DNA of 64,000 bases from NCBI GenBank assembly GCA_900380265.1, contig LR025083.1, positions 1,054,001-1,118,000 of the forward strand, in the 5' to 3' direction. This stretch comes from Serratia symbiotica (GTDB taxonomy: Bacteria; Pseudomonadota; Gammaproteobacteria; Enterobacterales; Enterobacteriaceae). A model generated the notes under the pieces. That model searched no databases, was not told the origin of the DNA, and worked only from the letters and a program-made list of their open reading frames with translations. The translations under genes were made by a program, and so were the position numbers. This document shows positions 50,659 through 61,400 of this stretch, piece after piece; positions within the stretch are counted from its first letter, which is position 1; each line of letters opens with the position of its first letter.

Positions 50659-52361
50659 TTACTCTTAGACTGGGCTGTTAGCAGCGGGTTTACATGACGC
50701 TTATCGCCTTACGGAATATTTATCTAATTCATAGCATCGGCGCGGCATATAGTATGGAGCTGCTTATTTTCCGAATTTGTCTATTCGATTGACGATGCTA
50801 AAAATTATCTTCTCAGGTATCAGAATTGTTATGAAAAGTGGAATAGACTGGATATCAGAATAACTGCTTTCAAGCATATCAGTACATACAGCGCAGGACA
50901 TTGGTTTTGTTGTATTAATCACACGACCAGCTATCAAAGCGATGGATCTTTCTGGTCTCTCTCCTATAAAAAATAGAAAGACAAGTCTTTGAAGCTGCAG
51001 CAACTCACTGATTAATAAATTTAAAATAAGATAAAGCGTGATGCTGAGATCAATAATGGTGCGATAGTGACTAACATTTGACGAGAATCTCGCTTCTAAC
51101 TATCTATAATAAATATAGGCTATTTATGATACAGCGTTCCTGTGGCGCTAGAAGCGCATTGGCGTGCGTTTAAGATCGGCTACGAGACCCGTTAATTAGC
51201 TCTTTATATCTTGAAAACGGCATGAAATAGGTTATTAATAAGTCAAGGAGTAATAAAAACTTCAGGGCTAATGCATAGGTGCGTTGGAGTTTGTTAGGTA
51301 TCTCATGTTTCTCTGAGAGATTGCTTCTATTGCTTTGTTGGAGAAATGTTTATCGAAAATAATTCTAGTTTTCTCCGTATCAAGCTAATACTGATACGGG
51401 TTGAAGTGTTTTTTACAGAACCTCTCCGGCTCATTTTAGAATTACTTTCTATTTGAGTATCGTTCTGCATTAATTTGGTTGGTCGTGAAATCGCGACTGT
51501 AGACCGCATTGGCCTAAATTTTTCCTATCTTGCATTTAATACTGTCGTCTTGATAGTGAGGAATAGCTAAATTAACAGCGTGTTTGATTTGCTCGCTGTA
51601 CATTTTATGCCCTCCGAATTAGAACATCGTATCCCGTGGGCGTTGCTGGCATCAAGAGCGTAACAAGTGTTATCTTTCGGCAGAAAGGTAAGCTCGCACT
51701 ATCCAATCCATCTGCTCAGGTCTTGTTTACCTGAAGATAGGCAATAGCTAGAAATCAATCGCAGCACGCTCATTAGCGACTACAAATTCAACTGTTAGCT
51801 AGTAATTGAACCTATTCTGTGAGAGATCTTGCTCGGATGGTGATCTGAGGTCAGAACAGCCTGGTAGGCCTATCAGGCCGATTTATCTCGGATAGAAAAT
51901 TAGCATCACAACGGGGTAGGGAGGTGGTGATAGTAAAATAAACAACGCTAATGTTGCGTTAGTTATAGGATTCTTTAGTTAAAAATGATACTTGATTTGA
52001 TTATATCATAGCTGCCACTCCTCCAATGTGTTATGTGCTGGAACAGGTACGTATGTTGACAATGTTCGATCTACCTTTTCTCGTAGTTGTTGAAACTGGT
52101 ACTAGAAAAGATATTCTTGTGCACGCCTACCACCTAGGTGTTCTAGTGAGTAAAGCCATTTCTAGTGTTGTACTGCGCTGCATTTCCAGATGATGTGATA
52201 GAAAGTGAACTGTTCTGGTTTCCAGCGTGCTCTTATTCTAATATATAGGAAAGTACGAAGGGCTTTGAGTAAGGGAATAGCGAGCGGTGCTATTGGGAAA
52301 ATTGGTGAAATATCAGCACTTATTCAAACCAAGGTAGTGCGCTATCTCAATTATGGCACTT

Positions 52362-52385
52362 CCTACCCGGGTGCCTACCCGGGTA
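52362..52385. repeat. Tandem 12-mer with palindromic core
   Basis: CCTACCCGGGTG is followed at once by CCTACCCGGGTA, each carrying the palindrome ACCCGGGT. The copies differ only at the last base, so the duplication is probably recent. Confidence 0.7.
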
Positions 52386-52824
52386 TCTATGCAGTATGAA
52401 GCACATATTAAGGTACGGGTAAATCTGTTTAACTCAACAGCAATAAGTAACTATTATTGCATAATGAGTTTTCCTAAAGGACTCTACTCTCAGTTTAACA
52501 TGCTTAGTAGCAGCATACTGCTGTTGCGCGTGCCTCTGTAACCAATAATGGCGTTGATCAAATCATTTGTAGCACATTGCGCTGATATGCAAGGCCTGGC
52601 GCGGCATAGGTTGGCCTACGCTTCTAGTAGAAGATCCCTCAGTTAAACCACTTGGTTAAGTAATGTGAGGTAATTTAAAACCTTTATCTATTGTGCTCTG
52701 GCACAGGTAGAGGTGACGAACTGTGTGCGTGTGATAGTCTCTTTTAGAGTTTACAGGGCTGTGCGTCTAGGTTATAAGGGTTTAGAGGCTGTTAGACAAT
52801 GTCACTAAAGAGTTTGAATACTAG

Positions 52825-52956
52825 ATGTTGAAAACACTCTACCATTTTACCCAATTACCCGAACGTTGCGAATCGGTTTGGCGTATCCTAAATACCGCCA
52901 TCGCTAATAAATGGCGTAAGTATGGATTAAGAAGGCGCAAGTTATGCAAAGGTTAA
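52825..52956 (+). pseudogene. Unrecognised short open frame
   Basis: ATG at 52825 opens 43 codons (MLKTLYHFTQLPERCESVWR, ILNTAIANKWRKYGLRRRKL...). Tryptophan and arginine content and a plausible helix pattern suggest a former coding sequence, perhaps an N-terminal fragment. There is no strong Shine-Dalgarno and no family match that I can name. Confidence 0.25.
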
Positions 52957-53527
52957 AAAGAGCCTGGTCATGCTTTTTGGTGTAATGGGGATAGGTAAGG
53001 AGCTAGCGTTTTAATTGTAATGGTGCTAACGCTGCCTAGTAATTGAGTTCGTTTGTGATTGCACAGATATGCTAACTATACAAGGTGTTATTTTAGCTAT
53101 CTAGTTACCGCTACAGAACCAGTGCGCAGGACGGATAACAAACCGTCACTGATACGAATACTATAGTACTGTTTAAATGCTGCTTTACTTGCAGGAAAAC
53201 AGTGTAATGACGCCCTTACAACCTCTTACCTCAGTATGTGATTCGGTGAACAGTAGATGGGAAGAAATATAATTCGCTATGGTATGCTTCATTCCGCAGG
53301 TCCATTCATTAGGTTTAGGTACTGTACTTTTTAAAAGTCTGTTCTCAGGGCTAGGGAAAGTTTAATGGTTCTCTTTTACCTAACAAGTCGCCCATAACTA
53401 TGTTTAATATGTTTTAGCTATTAAGTACAAGATCTTATCTTGTTATCACCGCTGAGGCTACTTCTCTTGACCCCGAACGTAGTTGATTTGAAAATTTACG
53501 GGTTAAGTCATGGCTAGCCTCGTTGTC

Positions 53528-53622
53528 ACCGAAAATAGCAAGGCTATGAACCTAAATTCGTGATTAACCGAAGATGATTTCGGTTTACCTTGGTTTTATT
53601 TTCGGTTCATTAGGTTTCATAG
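53528..53622. repeat. Interleaved and nested inverted repeats
   Basis: ACCGAAAATA (53528-53537) pairs with TATTTTCGGT (53597-53606). CTATGAACCTAA (53544-53555) pairs with TTAGGTTTCATAG (53610-53622) except for one extra T. AACCGAA (53566-53572) and TTCGGTT (53579-53585) form a hairpin in the middle. The first two pairs cross, a pseudoknot-like topology, and the ACCGAA and TTCGGTT words are repeated. Confidence 0.5.
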
Positions 53623-55202
53623 ATGCGTAAATTGTGCGATTCACTTTATATAGCATTTACTCTTAGTTAGTCAGATATATCGTGCCTACAGGTGTGTATT
53701 TGATCATAAGGATATAAATATAAAATTCATCTCGTAACCTATTAATGGAGACGATAATGAAATGGTGTTATTAGCTCTTTTTGATATAGGGAGCAAGTGA
53801 CTATAGACAGGAAAGTTATGAATAAAACGAAACTTAAAGCTTGAGTAGATCTACTGGCTAAGGCCCTTAAAGCGAGAGCAATCTTAATACGGTCTTGTAT
53901 TCTAAGGAAGTTTAGCGCTGCATATTTCAAAATGCAGGGCCGACATGCCATCTTGAATATAAAATTCTCTAGAATTATCGGTGCCTATTCGCAATAGGTC
54001 TTTATTCACATTTCTATTATACGAGCTCTGCTAGATAATACTGAGCACACATAGAATCTTGAAAACATCTTTTATTCTAAGAAAAATAAGTTTCGCATCT
54101 CATATATAGATAGTGCGAGATGCCACTTTAATCGAGAGTATAACGACTCGTACAATGAACTCTACGTTCAAGGAAATTGACGATACTGATGTGATAACCG
54201 TGCCGATATCTAAAGGCATCATTGCAGTGCATGAACAAGTGTTTGAATGTAAATACTATCCTGAGGATATCTTTGGATATGCTGTACATTGTTTTGTATA
54301 TTGACGATGTTATCCTAAAAGCCCATGATGTGTGCAACTTTGATTCAACACTCTGAATCCTTATGTCCCAGTATTAACACCTAAGATTAGAAAGAGCTGC
54401 TAGGTATGTCGGTGTCAAAAATAAAGGAAAATTGTTAGGTAAGTCTACTGATAGTAGCATAAAATGCAGGGTTTGAGGGTATATGAATTATCTGTGTAGA
54501 TAGACTGAAGGATGTAAAATATGCGATACATAAATTTATCACCAGAAGCTACTTAGTCTTTCATAGCTTATACAGTGCCTAATATCCTGATCTTTTCCTT
54601 ATGGAAAGCTAAAACACTCTCAATCGTTCGTTAAAACCCGTATTTTAGACCAAAAATCAGTGCCGGTTGATGATCTAAGATATTTCGTATTGTTGAGTCA
54701 GATACATATCTGTAAACTAATCACAGATAGCATAAGTGTTAGAACAACCCCAACAATCCCCGCGATTAGTCGGCAGGATTGTGTAAAACGATAAAAGCTT
54801 AGAAGTCTATTCATTAGCTTAAAAATGTTAATCATGCGTTCCCTTAGAACGAGACAGATGTTCCAGAAAGAAGAATTTATAAGAAGAATTATTTATCTGG
54901 CGATATAGGCTATGTAAACCTATGACATATGTAAGTCTGCATATTAGCCGCTCGCACGACTAATTAATGTAATTTTGTGGAAGTTATACAGACTTGTTTA
55001 TAAGATTCTTATGAGTGAATTCTGATATGTATTAATAGAAACTTCATTTTCGACCAGAAAATGTCTCTATAAGAAACACTATAGATATTTGATTATCGCT
55101 ATCTCTGTTAGTGCCATTTCTGCATCCAGATTCTGGATTGCAGTCGAGAAACTCTCTTACTTGAGTTCAATCACGTTTAACCGCTCTCATCTAGATTCTA
55201 AT

Positions 55203-56110
55203 CTATCGTCTGTATTTTGCTTTCCAAGTGGCTGGCTGCATCAAGATTTCTGAGTGCTCCACTGAGAAATCATCATGATCTAGAAAGTTATTATTATGAT
55301 AGGTCCCTTTAAAATCAATAAATGTATGTCGCTAAGATGCGAAGGGAGGACATTTTTTATCGCACGGAACATACTTTTAAGTCGTCCAGGATAATGCTTA
55401 TCCCACGCGCGCAGCATGTCGCCAATTACCTGGCGTTGTAAGTTAGGCTGTGAGTCACAGAGGTGACATGGAATGATAGGAAAGGCTTTGGCAGTCGAAA
55501 AACGCTTAATATCTTTCTCTTTGCAGTAAGCCAGCGGGCGGATCACAACATGCTTGCCATCGTCGCTCATTAATTTAGGCGGCATCCCTTTCAGTTTTCC
55601 GCCGTAGAACATATTAAGCAATAAAGTTTGCAGAATATCGTCTCGGTGGTGGCCTAAAGCAATTTTATTTTTACCTACTTTAGTGGCGGTACGGTAGAGG
55701 ATCCCACGTCGCAAACGTGAGCATAGGGGACAAGTGGTTTTACCGGCCTGGATCTTTTCTTTGACGATACTATAGGTGTTTTCCTCAACGATCTGGTACT
55801 CGACGCCTAGGTTTTTAAGGTAAGCGGGCAAAATATGCGCTAGGAAGCCCCGCTGCTTCTGGTCGAGATTTACCACTATCAAGTAGAAGTTCATCGTTCC
55901 GTTCTGTTGTAAGTTAAGTAGGATCTGCAGTAGGGTATAGCTGTCTTTTCCACCAGACAAACAAACCATAATGCGATCTCCTTCCTCAATCATGTTGAAG
56001 TCAGAAATTGCTTCTCCTACGTTGCGGCGTAGGCGTTTTTGCAGTTTATTGATATTGTAGACTGCTTTTAGATTGACAGTTTTTTTCGGGTATTTTTAAG
56101 TCTGACTCAT
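55203..56110 (-). pseudogene. ttcA: ttcA (tRNA 2-thiocytidine), damaged at both ends
   Basis: TtcA thiolates C32 of some tRNAs using an ATP pyrophosphatase loop and a Fe-S cluster. The open core, 55280-55993, is 237 residues against about 311 in E. coli. It keeps the PP-loop SGGKDS (residues 13-18), C88 and C91 of CPLC and the later CHLC, matching the cluster cysteines. Upstream the family sequence continues in frame ([20 protein letters not shown]), but the ATG at 56110 is followed by TAA at codon 5 (56096-56098). Near 55314-55318 a lost T shifts the frame: restored, it reads [12 protein letters not shown] and on to MQPATW, ending at 55203. So the core is clean but both ends are lesioned: either newly dead or translated from the internal ATG at 55993. 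Confidence 0.8.
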
Positions 56111-57488
56111 GCTTTAATTGGGTGAGGTTAGGACTTTAAATAGTAAGTTCAACATTTGAAAGACTGATTTTATCATTATTAATGGCCGTACTTTTATATA
56201 GGATAAGCGATCGCTTTTGCATAGGCAATGCCGGTACGCCTGTCCAGAAGCACTGGTGGGCAGTGGAGTGTGTAGCTGAGGGCTTTCTACAAAGTAGTAC
56301 TAAAAATAGGAAATGACCAGTATTATTTAGCGACACTTAATTTCCAGAATTTTTAAACCACATGGCTTTGCTAAAGCAAACCGATTATAAATTGATTAAT
56401 TTATAATCGCAATAGCCACAGCAGTGATCACTATAACTATGTACAATCCTCGACAGATTTTAGCCGTTTCTGGATATCGCTGCTAGTTGCAACCGGTTAC
56501 AGTTTTTGCTTGTGGATGGCGGGAAAGAGTCTTTCATTAAGTCTTTTATGCAATGTATTAAAATATGGAATTGTGCTTATTTTGATCGTCACGGTATTTG
56601 TTTGTCAGAGAAGTCAATTAGCCAGAGATGGCAGGTAGGGAATTAATGATTTCCGGGTACTGGTAATCAAGTAATCGTCGGAGTTATCACTGTAATCAAT
56701 GTGAAATATCAGATGTAGATAATATCGCGCTATTCCAATAATGTAGAACGTAATCTTCAGCTATAAACACGATGTGTAACATATAGTCTAGTACAGTAAA
56801 AACACTTTGCCAACCCGTATTCTGTGATAGTTTTCTCACCCCCATGAGAGATATTCGTTCTAAGTGATGAGTGAGAAGAAACCGTGAGAGTGTATCACTC
56901 ACGTCAATAAATACGCCAAGACCTTATCAAGAAGCAACACTTTAACTTAAAGTACAATGTTTAGCAAAATTCTGAACGTAAGAGATGTTAATTTGGATGC
57001 TTACTTAGGTACAAGTAAGCTCGGGTTGACTGGCTTGGGCCCTTGCGTAAGACAGGAAGTTAGATTTTTAACTAGTTAATTAGTGTTTGTTATCACTCTA
57101 CTGAGTGACGTGTTAATGTGGTTTGCGCTTTAGATTTAGGTAAATACTGCTACGATCAAGAACTCCTTGCGCCGATAAAAGCGTATTATAGGAGTCTGCG
57201 AGGCGCTGGAATTTATTTCTTTAAATAAAGAGATGATCTTTATCATTGAAGTATAAGTCACGTTTATGCTAATAGACTCCCACCCACCTGCATGAATTGC
57301 ATTCTGTTGGAGCGAAGCTGATGATGGAAATCGAGTCGATCAGTAACTCGGGTAGAATAGTGATCATAATTACGATGTTCATCATTGCGATGAACAGTTG
57401 CCACCGAAAGTGCTTGTTTTATCTATTATCTAGCAGTGCAAGGTGTGTAGCCTAGACTAGGTATACAGGTTTTTCAAACCCATATATA

Positions 57489-57569
57489 GCAGGCAGTTCC
57501 CACCCCTGTTAGTTTAAAAAGGGGCTTAGGATAGCAAGGTCATAGCGACCCCCTTTTTAGGGGCCTGCA
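57489..57569. repeat. Compound nested palindrome
   Basis: Three pairs nest in order: GCAGGC (57489-57494) with GCCTGC (57564-57569), CCCCT (57503-57507) with AGGGG (57559-57563), and TAAAAAGGGG (57515-57524) with CCCCTTTTTA (57550-57559). The 81-base element could fold into a long interrupted stem with a 25-base terminal loop. The second and third pairs share one base at 57559. Confidence 0.6.
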
Positions 57570-58372
57570 TGACCGCCAGTTCAATTTTTAGTGCCAAACC
57601 TGGTTTTGATATTTTTAATATTCAGCCTATCACTACTAGCGTTAATGGGAAATTTGGCGTCACGTATATATACTGTCAGTCTAAAATAGCTCACGCCTGC
57701 AGGATTTATCGATAAATGAACACAGTTTTGAAAGGTTTGTATTGTTGATTGTTGCTTGCTAAGAATCATACAAAACGCTAACCTAGCATGCAATTACATG
57801 ATTATAAATCATACGTATTTCAGGTCATCTTTAGTAATGTTAATTTAATTTAATTATATTTCTAATTCTATTTCTATTTATCGAACTACTTATAAACACT
57901 CTATCTGAGTAGAGTAAATTAAAATAATTTGAATCTTTATTTATGTGTTCAGGCTAGATCGAATGCTAATTATAACCCATCCAATTAAATATTTCACTTC
58001 AGAGTAAATCTGTCTAAAAATAGAGGTTTGATGGCTTACTATGATAGCGAAAATAGTATATTCTACACTCCGAACAAATTTCACTTATTTTAGGATGGTG
58101 CTATTACCATAAATAACTTCTTTATATATTAATATATATAACTTTAAGTTATTCAGTGGGATTTGTTTCAAACTAACGAAATAATCTAGCTTACCGAATA
58201 TAACGTTAAGCTATGGGTGTCTTCAGCCTGAAGTTATTGGAGAAATGATGTAGTTAAACATTCGAAATACACATGTTTCCCTTATTCATTTCATACATTG
58301 TTATCCCTGGATATATAAAATTTCATAACGTTGAAATAGGGTAATAAGGGTTTGTTGAAATATGCTGTCTTG

Positions 58373-58413
58373 CCGGGCGAGCCACATGTCCCCTTTTTAT
58401 AGAGGACACCCGG
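58373..58413. repeat. Nested hairpin
   Basis: CCGGG (58373-58377) pairs with CCCGG (58409-58413) around TGTCC (58387-58391) and GGACA (58404-58408). The arms are short but correctly nested and GC-rich in an AT-rich setting. No adjacent gene. Confidence 0.35.
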
Positions 58414-61400
58414 ATAAAGTCATCAATACAATATTTCTAATACTTGCTAGCTCTGTTAATCACGATAGTGGATAGAGGTGTAAACAGTTATGCGTAAATT
58501 TTAAAATGATTACCTTGATAATAGGGTATTATATTAATAAATAGGAATGTATTATGAAACCTAGAATAGGTTACCCGAACAAGTGGTTCTATTAAACTTT
58601 TATTAAGCACATAGCATCTCTGCTACTTAGTGCCTACGACTATTTGCCGATAGCTATTGATAAACTACCTAAAGATGTTAAGTGCATCACTGAAAGTTTC
58701 ATGATAACCATAAATTGAGATCTGCTCGGTATGAGCAGGGATACTCAGCATTCCAATATGGAAGTTGGTTTTAGCTTTCTGTTTCTGAGTTGGTGTAAAA
58801 TCGGCCTTATTTGGCAGGCCCGCATCCTATTGATACCAGCATTGCTAGAACTACCTGCGATAAATAGCGATAGTCTAGCCAGGCATGGTCGATGATGTAT
58901 AAAAGCTATCTAGCCCCGCTCACTACAATAGAATTAAAATCAATAAAAGTCTAGCAGTGTTTTCAGTAGAGATAAACCCAATTTAAAGCTTTGTTCAAGT
59001 AGAATTGGATGCCTCCGCGATACCCCCGACCTTGGTTACCCTCTTAGAATTAAGGTGGAGTTATTTGATGATAAGATGGGCGTGCAATTTTAGAGCCATC
59101 TGCTGTTATCAAAGGGGATTGGTAATTTTTAGTTGCGTTCTGCTGAGCATCAACAATGCTAATCGCGTGGGTATCTGGCCTCAAGCGTGCAGTGTTCTGT
59201 CCACTGCTTTGAACCTTTGATCTCAACATCGTTGACTTTATATTCTCCCCTTTTGGAGGAATAGGTCATTGTAACCGATGTTGTTCATGGGGTTGTGATC
59301 TCAATAATGCGCAATAGCTCATGGAGGAATTTAATGCACGTAAAAGAATTGCTTGTTTTCTGCATCTCTCGTAATTGCTAGTAATGGTTAATGGTAGACA
59401 GTGACCGCAGGGCTGCCTTTAACCTGTTTGTTTATAGATTTCTGCACAGCTCCGATACCCGGTTTCATCTTGAGCAAAAGCCACATCGCCGCGCTGTATG
59501 AATGTTGTGCCGCAGCCTGTCATGGAAGTTATTAGTTATCGCGCAGTGCTTAGTTTAGTGAAATAAGAAGCGTAGGTAAGCTGATGTAACGGCTGCTAAC
59601 GATCATCTTGCAGGCGATTGTAACTCTTTGGTGAGTACTGGCTGCTACCAGCGCTTAATAAACAGCATACTGCTAATTACGGATGTAATCCATTTCTGTT
59701 TCGGGTGGTTTTTTTGATCCAAGCTGTGGATATTGGCCTTGTTTTTTTGATTTACCCGAACATTGATGAACTCTCTTTCTACTCATCGTTGTCTAGCATA
59801 CGCTCGTTATCACAGTTTAAAACGAAATAGCACGTTTACATTAATATTCGCACTGTTTCGGCTAATACGATTGAGCTATTACCGTAAATAGCGAGAAATA
59901 GGCCGTGCGCTGCCAGTGGCGTTAGTGCATCGAGCGCTTCTGACTAGTTTGTTATCTAAATAATGCTCTAACTCGGAGACAGCGTTGTTTTTATTGAAAA
60001 TCATGTGACGCAAACTAGCATCCATAAAGTCGGACAAGGCAGTTCCAATCTGGTGCATTTAGTTGATATTAGCACATCGCGTAAAGATTGATCGCTGTCT
60101 CAGTTTGGTTACCGATGTAACATCGGTGCTCAATTTAGCCTACGACGTTATCGTCATTTAGTATTTCAAGATAACTCATATAATTACAGCTTTGTAATTA
60201 AAAAACTTATCTTTCTGTTAGAGCCCGCTGATGGTATTGGTACACAGAAATATCCTTATAATGTCTGGGAGACATTATTTAGCTGTGATCGTGACCTTAA
60301 ACTCAGTAATGGTGGTTGATGCAGATCGAAAATCGTAAGTGAAGTAGAGTGCTTGTGCATCATGGCGAGTATGCCGCCTGTTCGCGGATACCTCGTATCA
60401 GGCCAGATACAGCCGAAAGCGCTCTGAATGATGGCAAATCACCAGATCCGGTGATTTCATAAAAGTTTCGATAGAGCGCTGCCTATTATGGGACCACTTG
60501 CTAAGGCGTGGAGCCTATCCAGTCTTCTTGAAGACTGCCTATGGTAAGATATAATAACAGATTAAAAGGTTGAGATAGATTCTCGTTAATCACCTTCCTT
60601 CAAGGTGGCTGTCGCATTACCTCGTGCCAAAGGACATACTCTGATGATTGAGACTTCATCCGCATTTTCTACTGATTACCTGTGGGCTGACGAGAGTGAG
60701 ATTTAAAGGGCGGGTTGTTGCAATACTGTGAGTATTGATAAAAATAATTATTTTTGGCATCGAGGCATTATAAATCTTTTCGAGCGCCAGGGTTATCCCT
60801 TTTTGGAGTTTTTAGGATAGCTACCATTAGAGCCCATTAGGTTAAGGCTATATATGTAAACTTAAAGGTTCAAAAAACGGGAACCCTTCGGTAAGCTATA
60901 AACATCTTTGATCACCGGATTGAAGGTTACTTCGGCTAGTAGTGAATCGCTAGCCAAATCAATACCAGAACTCAGTAGACACTGATTAAGCCAATACCCA
61001 GTTACGCAACCAAGATTGCATACATATTCCTACCTGCCGCTGTTTCAGTTTCTATACAGCAGGAACTGATGGGTCTAGCGCAGGAGAGTTCTGTCACATA
61101 AAATTATGCGAATGTATGCCGTTAGTCACTGTGTATTGCAAAGTGTGCGGTTGGCTATTCTGCGTATCGTGACATGGATTCCTGCACTTGTCACCAACAA
61201 TAGAAGTGTTAAAGAGGATTGCTGAGATGAGAAAAAAGCTGGGACATTTTATTTCAACGATCTGGTAACTCATCCCTCAGGGCAACTGTCAGCGCATAAA
61301 TTTGATGGTTAATCTGAGTCAGCAACACGTTGGTTAACATCTATAGCGTTATATCAGTGTCATGTACTGAGAAAATCTGTGTAGTTAGCGCAGCCACGGG

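Larger units (their letters stand above)
42351..55202. other. Gene desert, decayed DNA
   Basis: Nearly 13 kb with no supportable gene. It contains hairpins (43724-43757, 43923-43948, 45005-45061, 47391-47420, 50448-50471), interleaved repeats at 48191-48277 and 53528-53622, a tandem 12-mer at 52362, and short open pieces at 50533-50658 and 52825-52956 that look like gene fossils but that I cannot assign. The longest open frame (minus strand, about 46439-46876, starting at TTG) has no family features and is probably chance. Confidence 0.7.
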
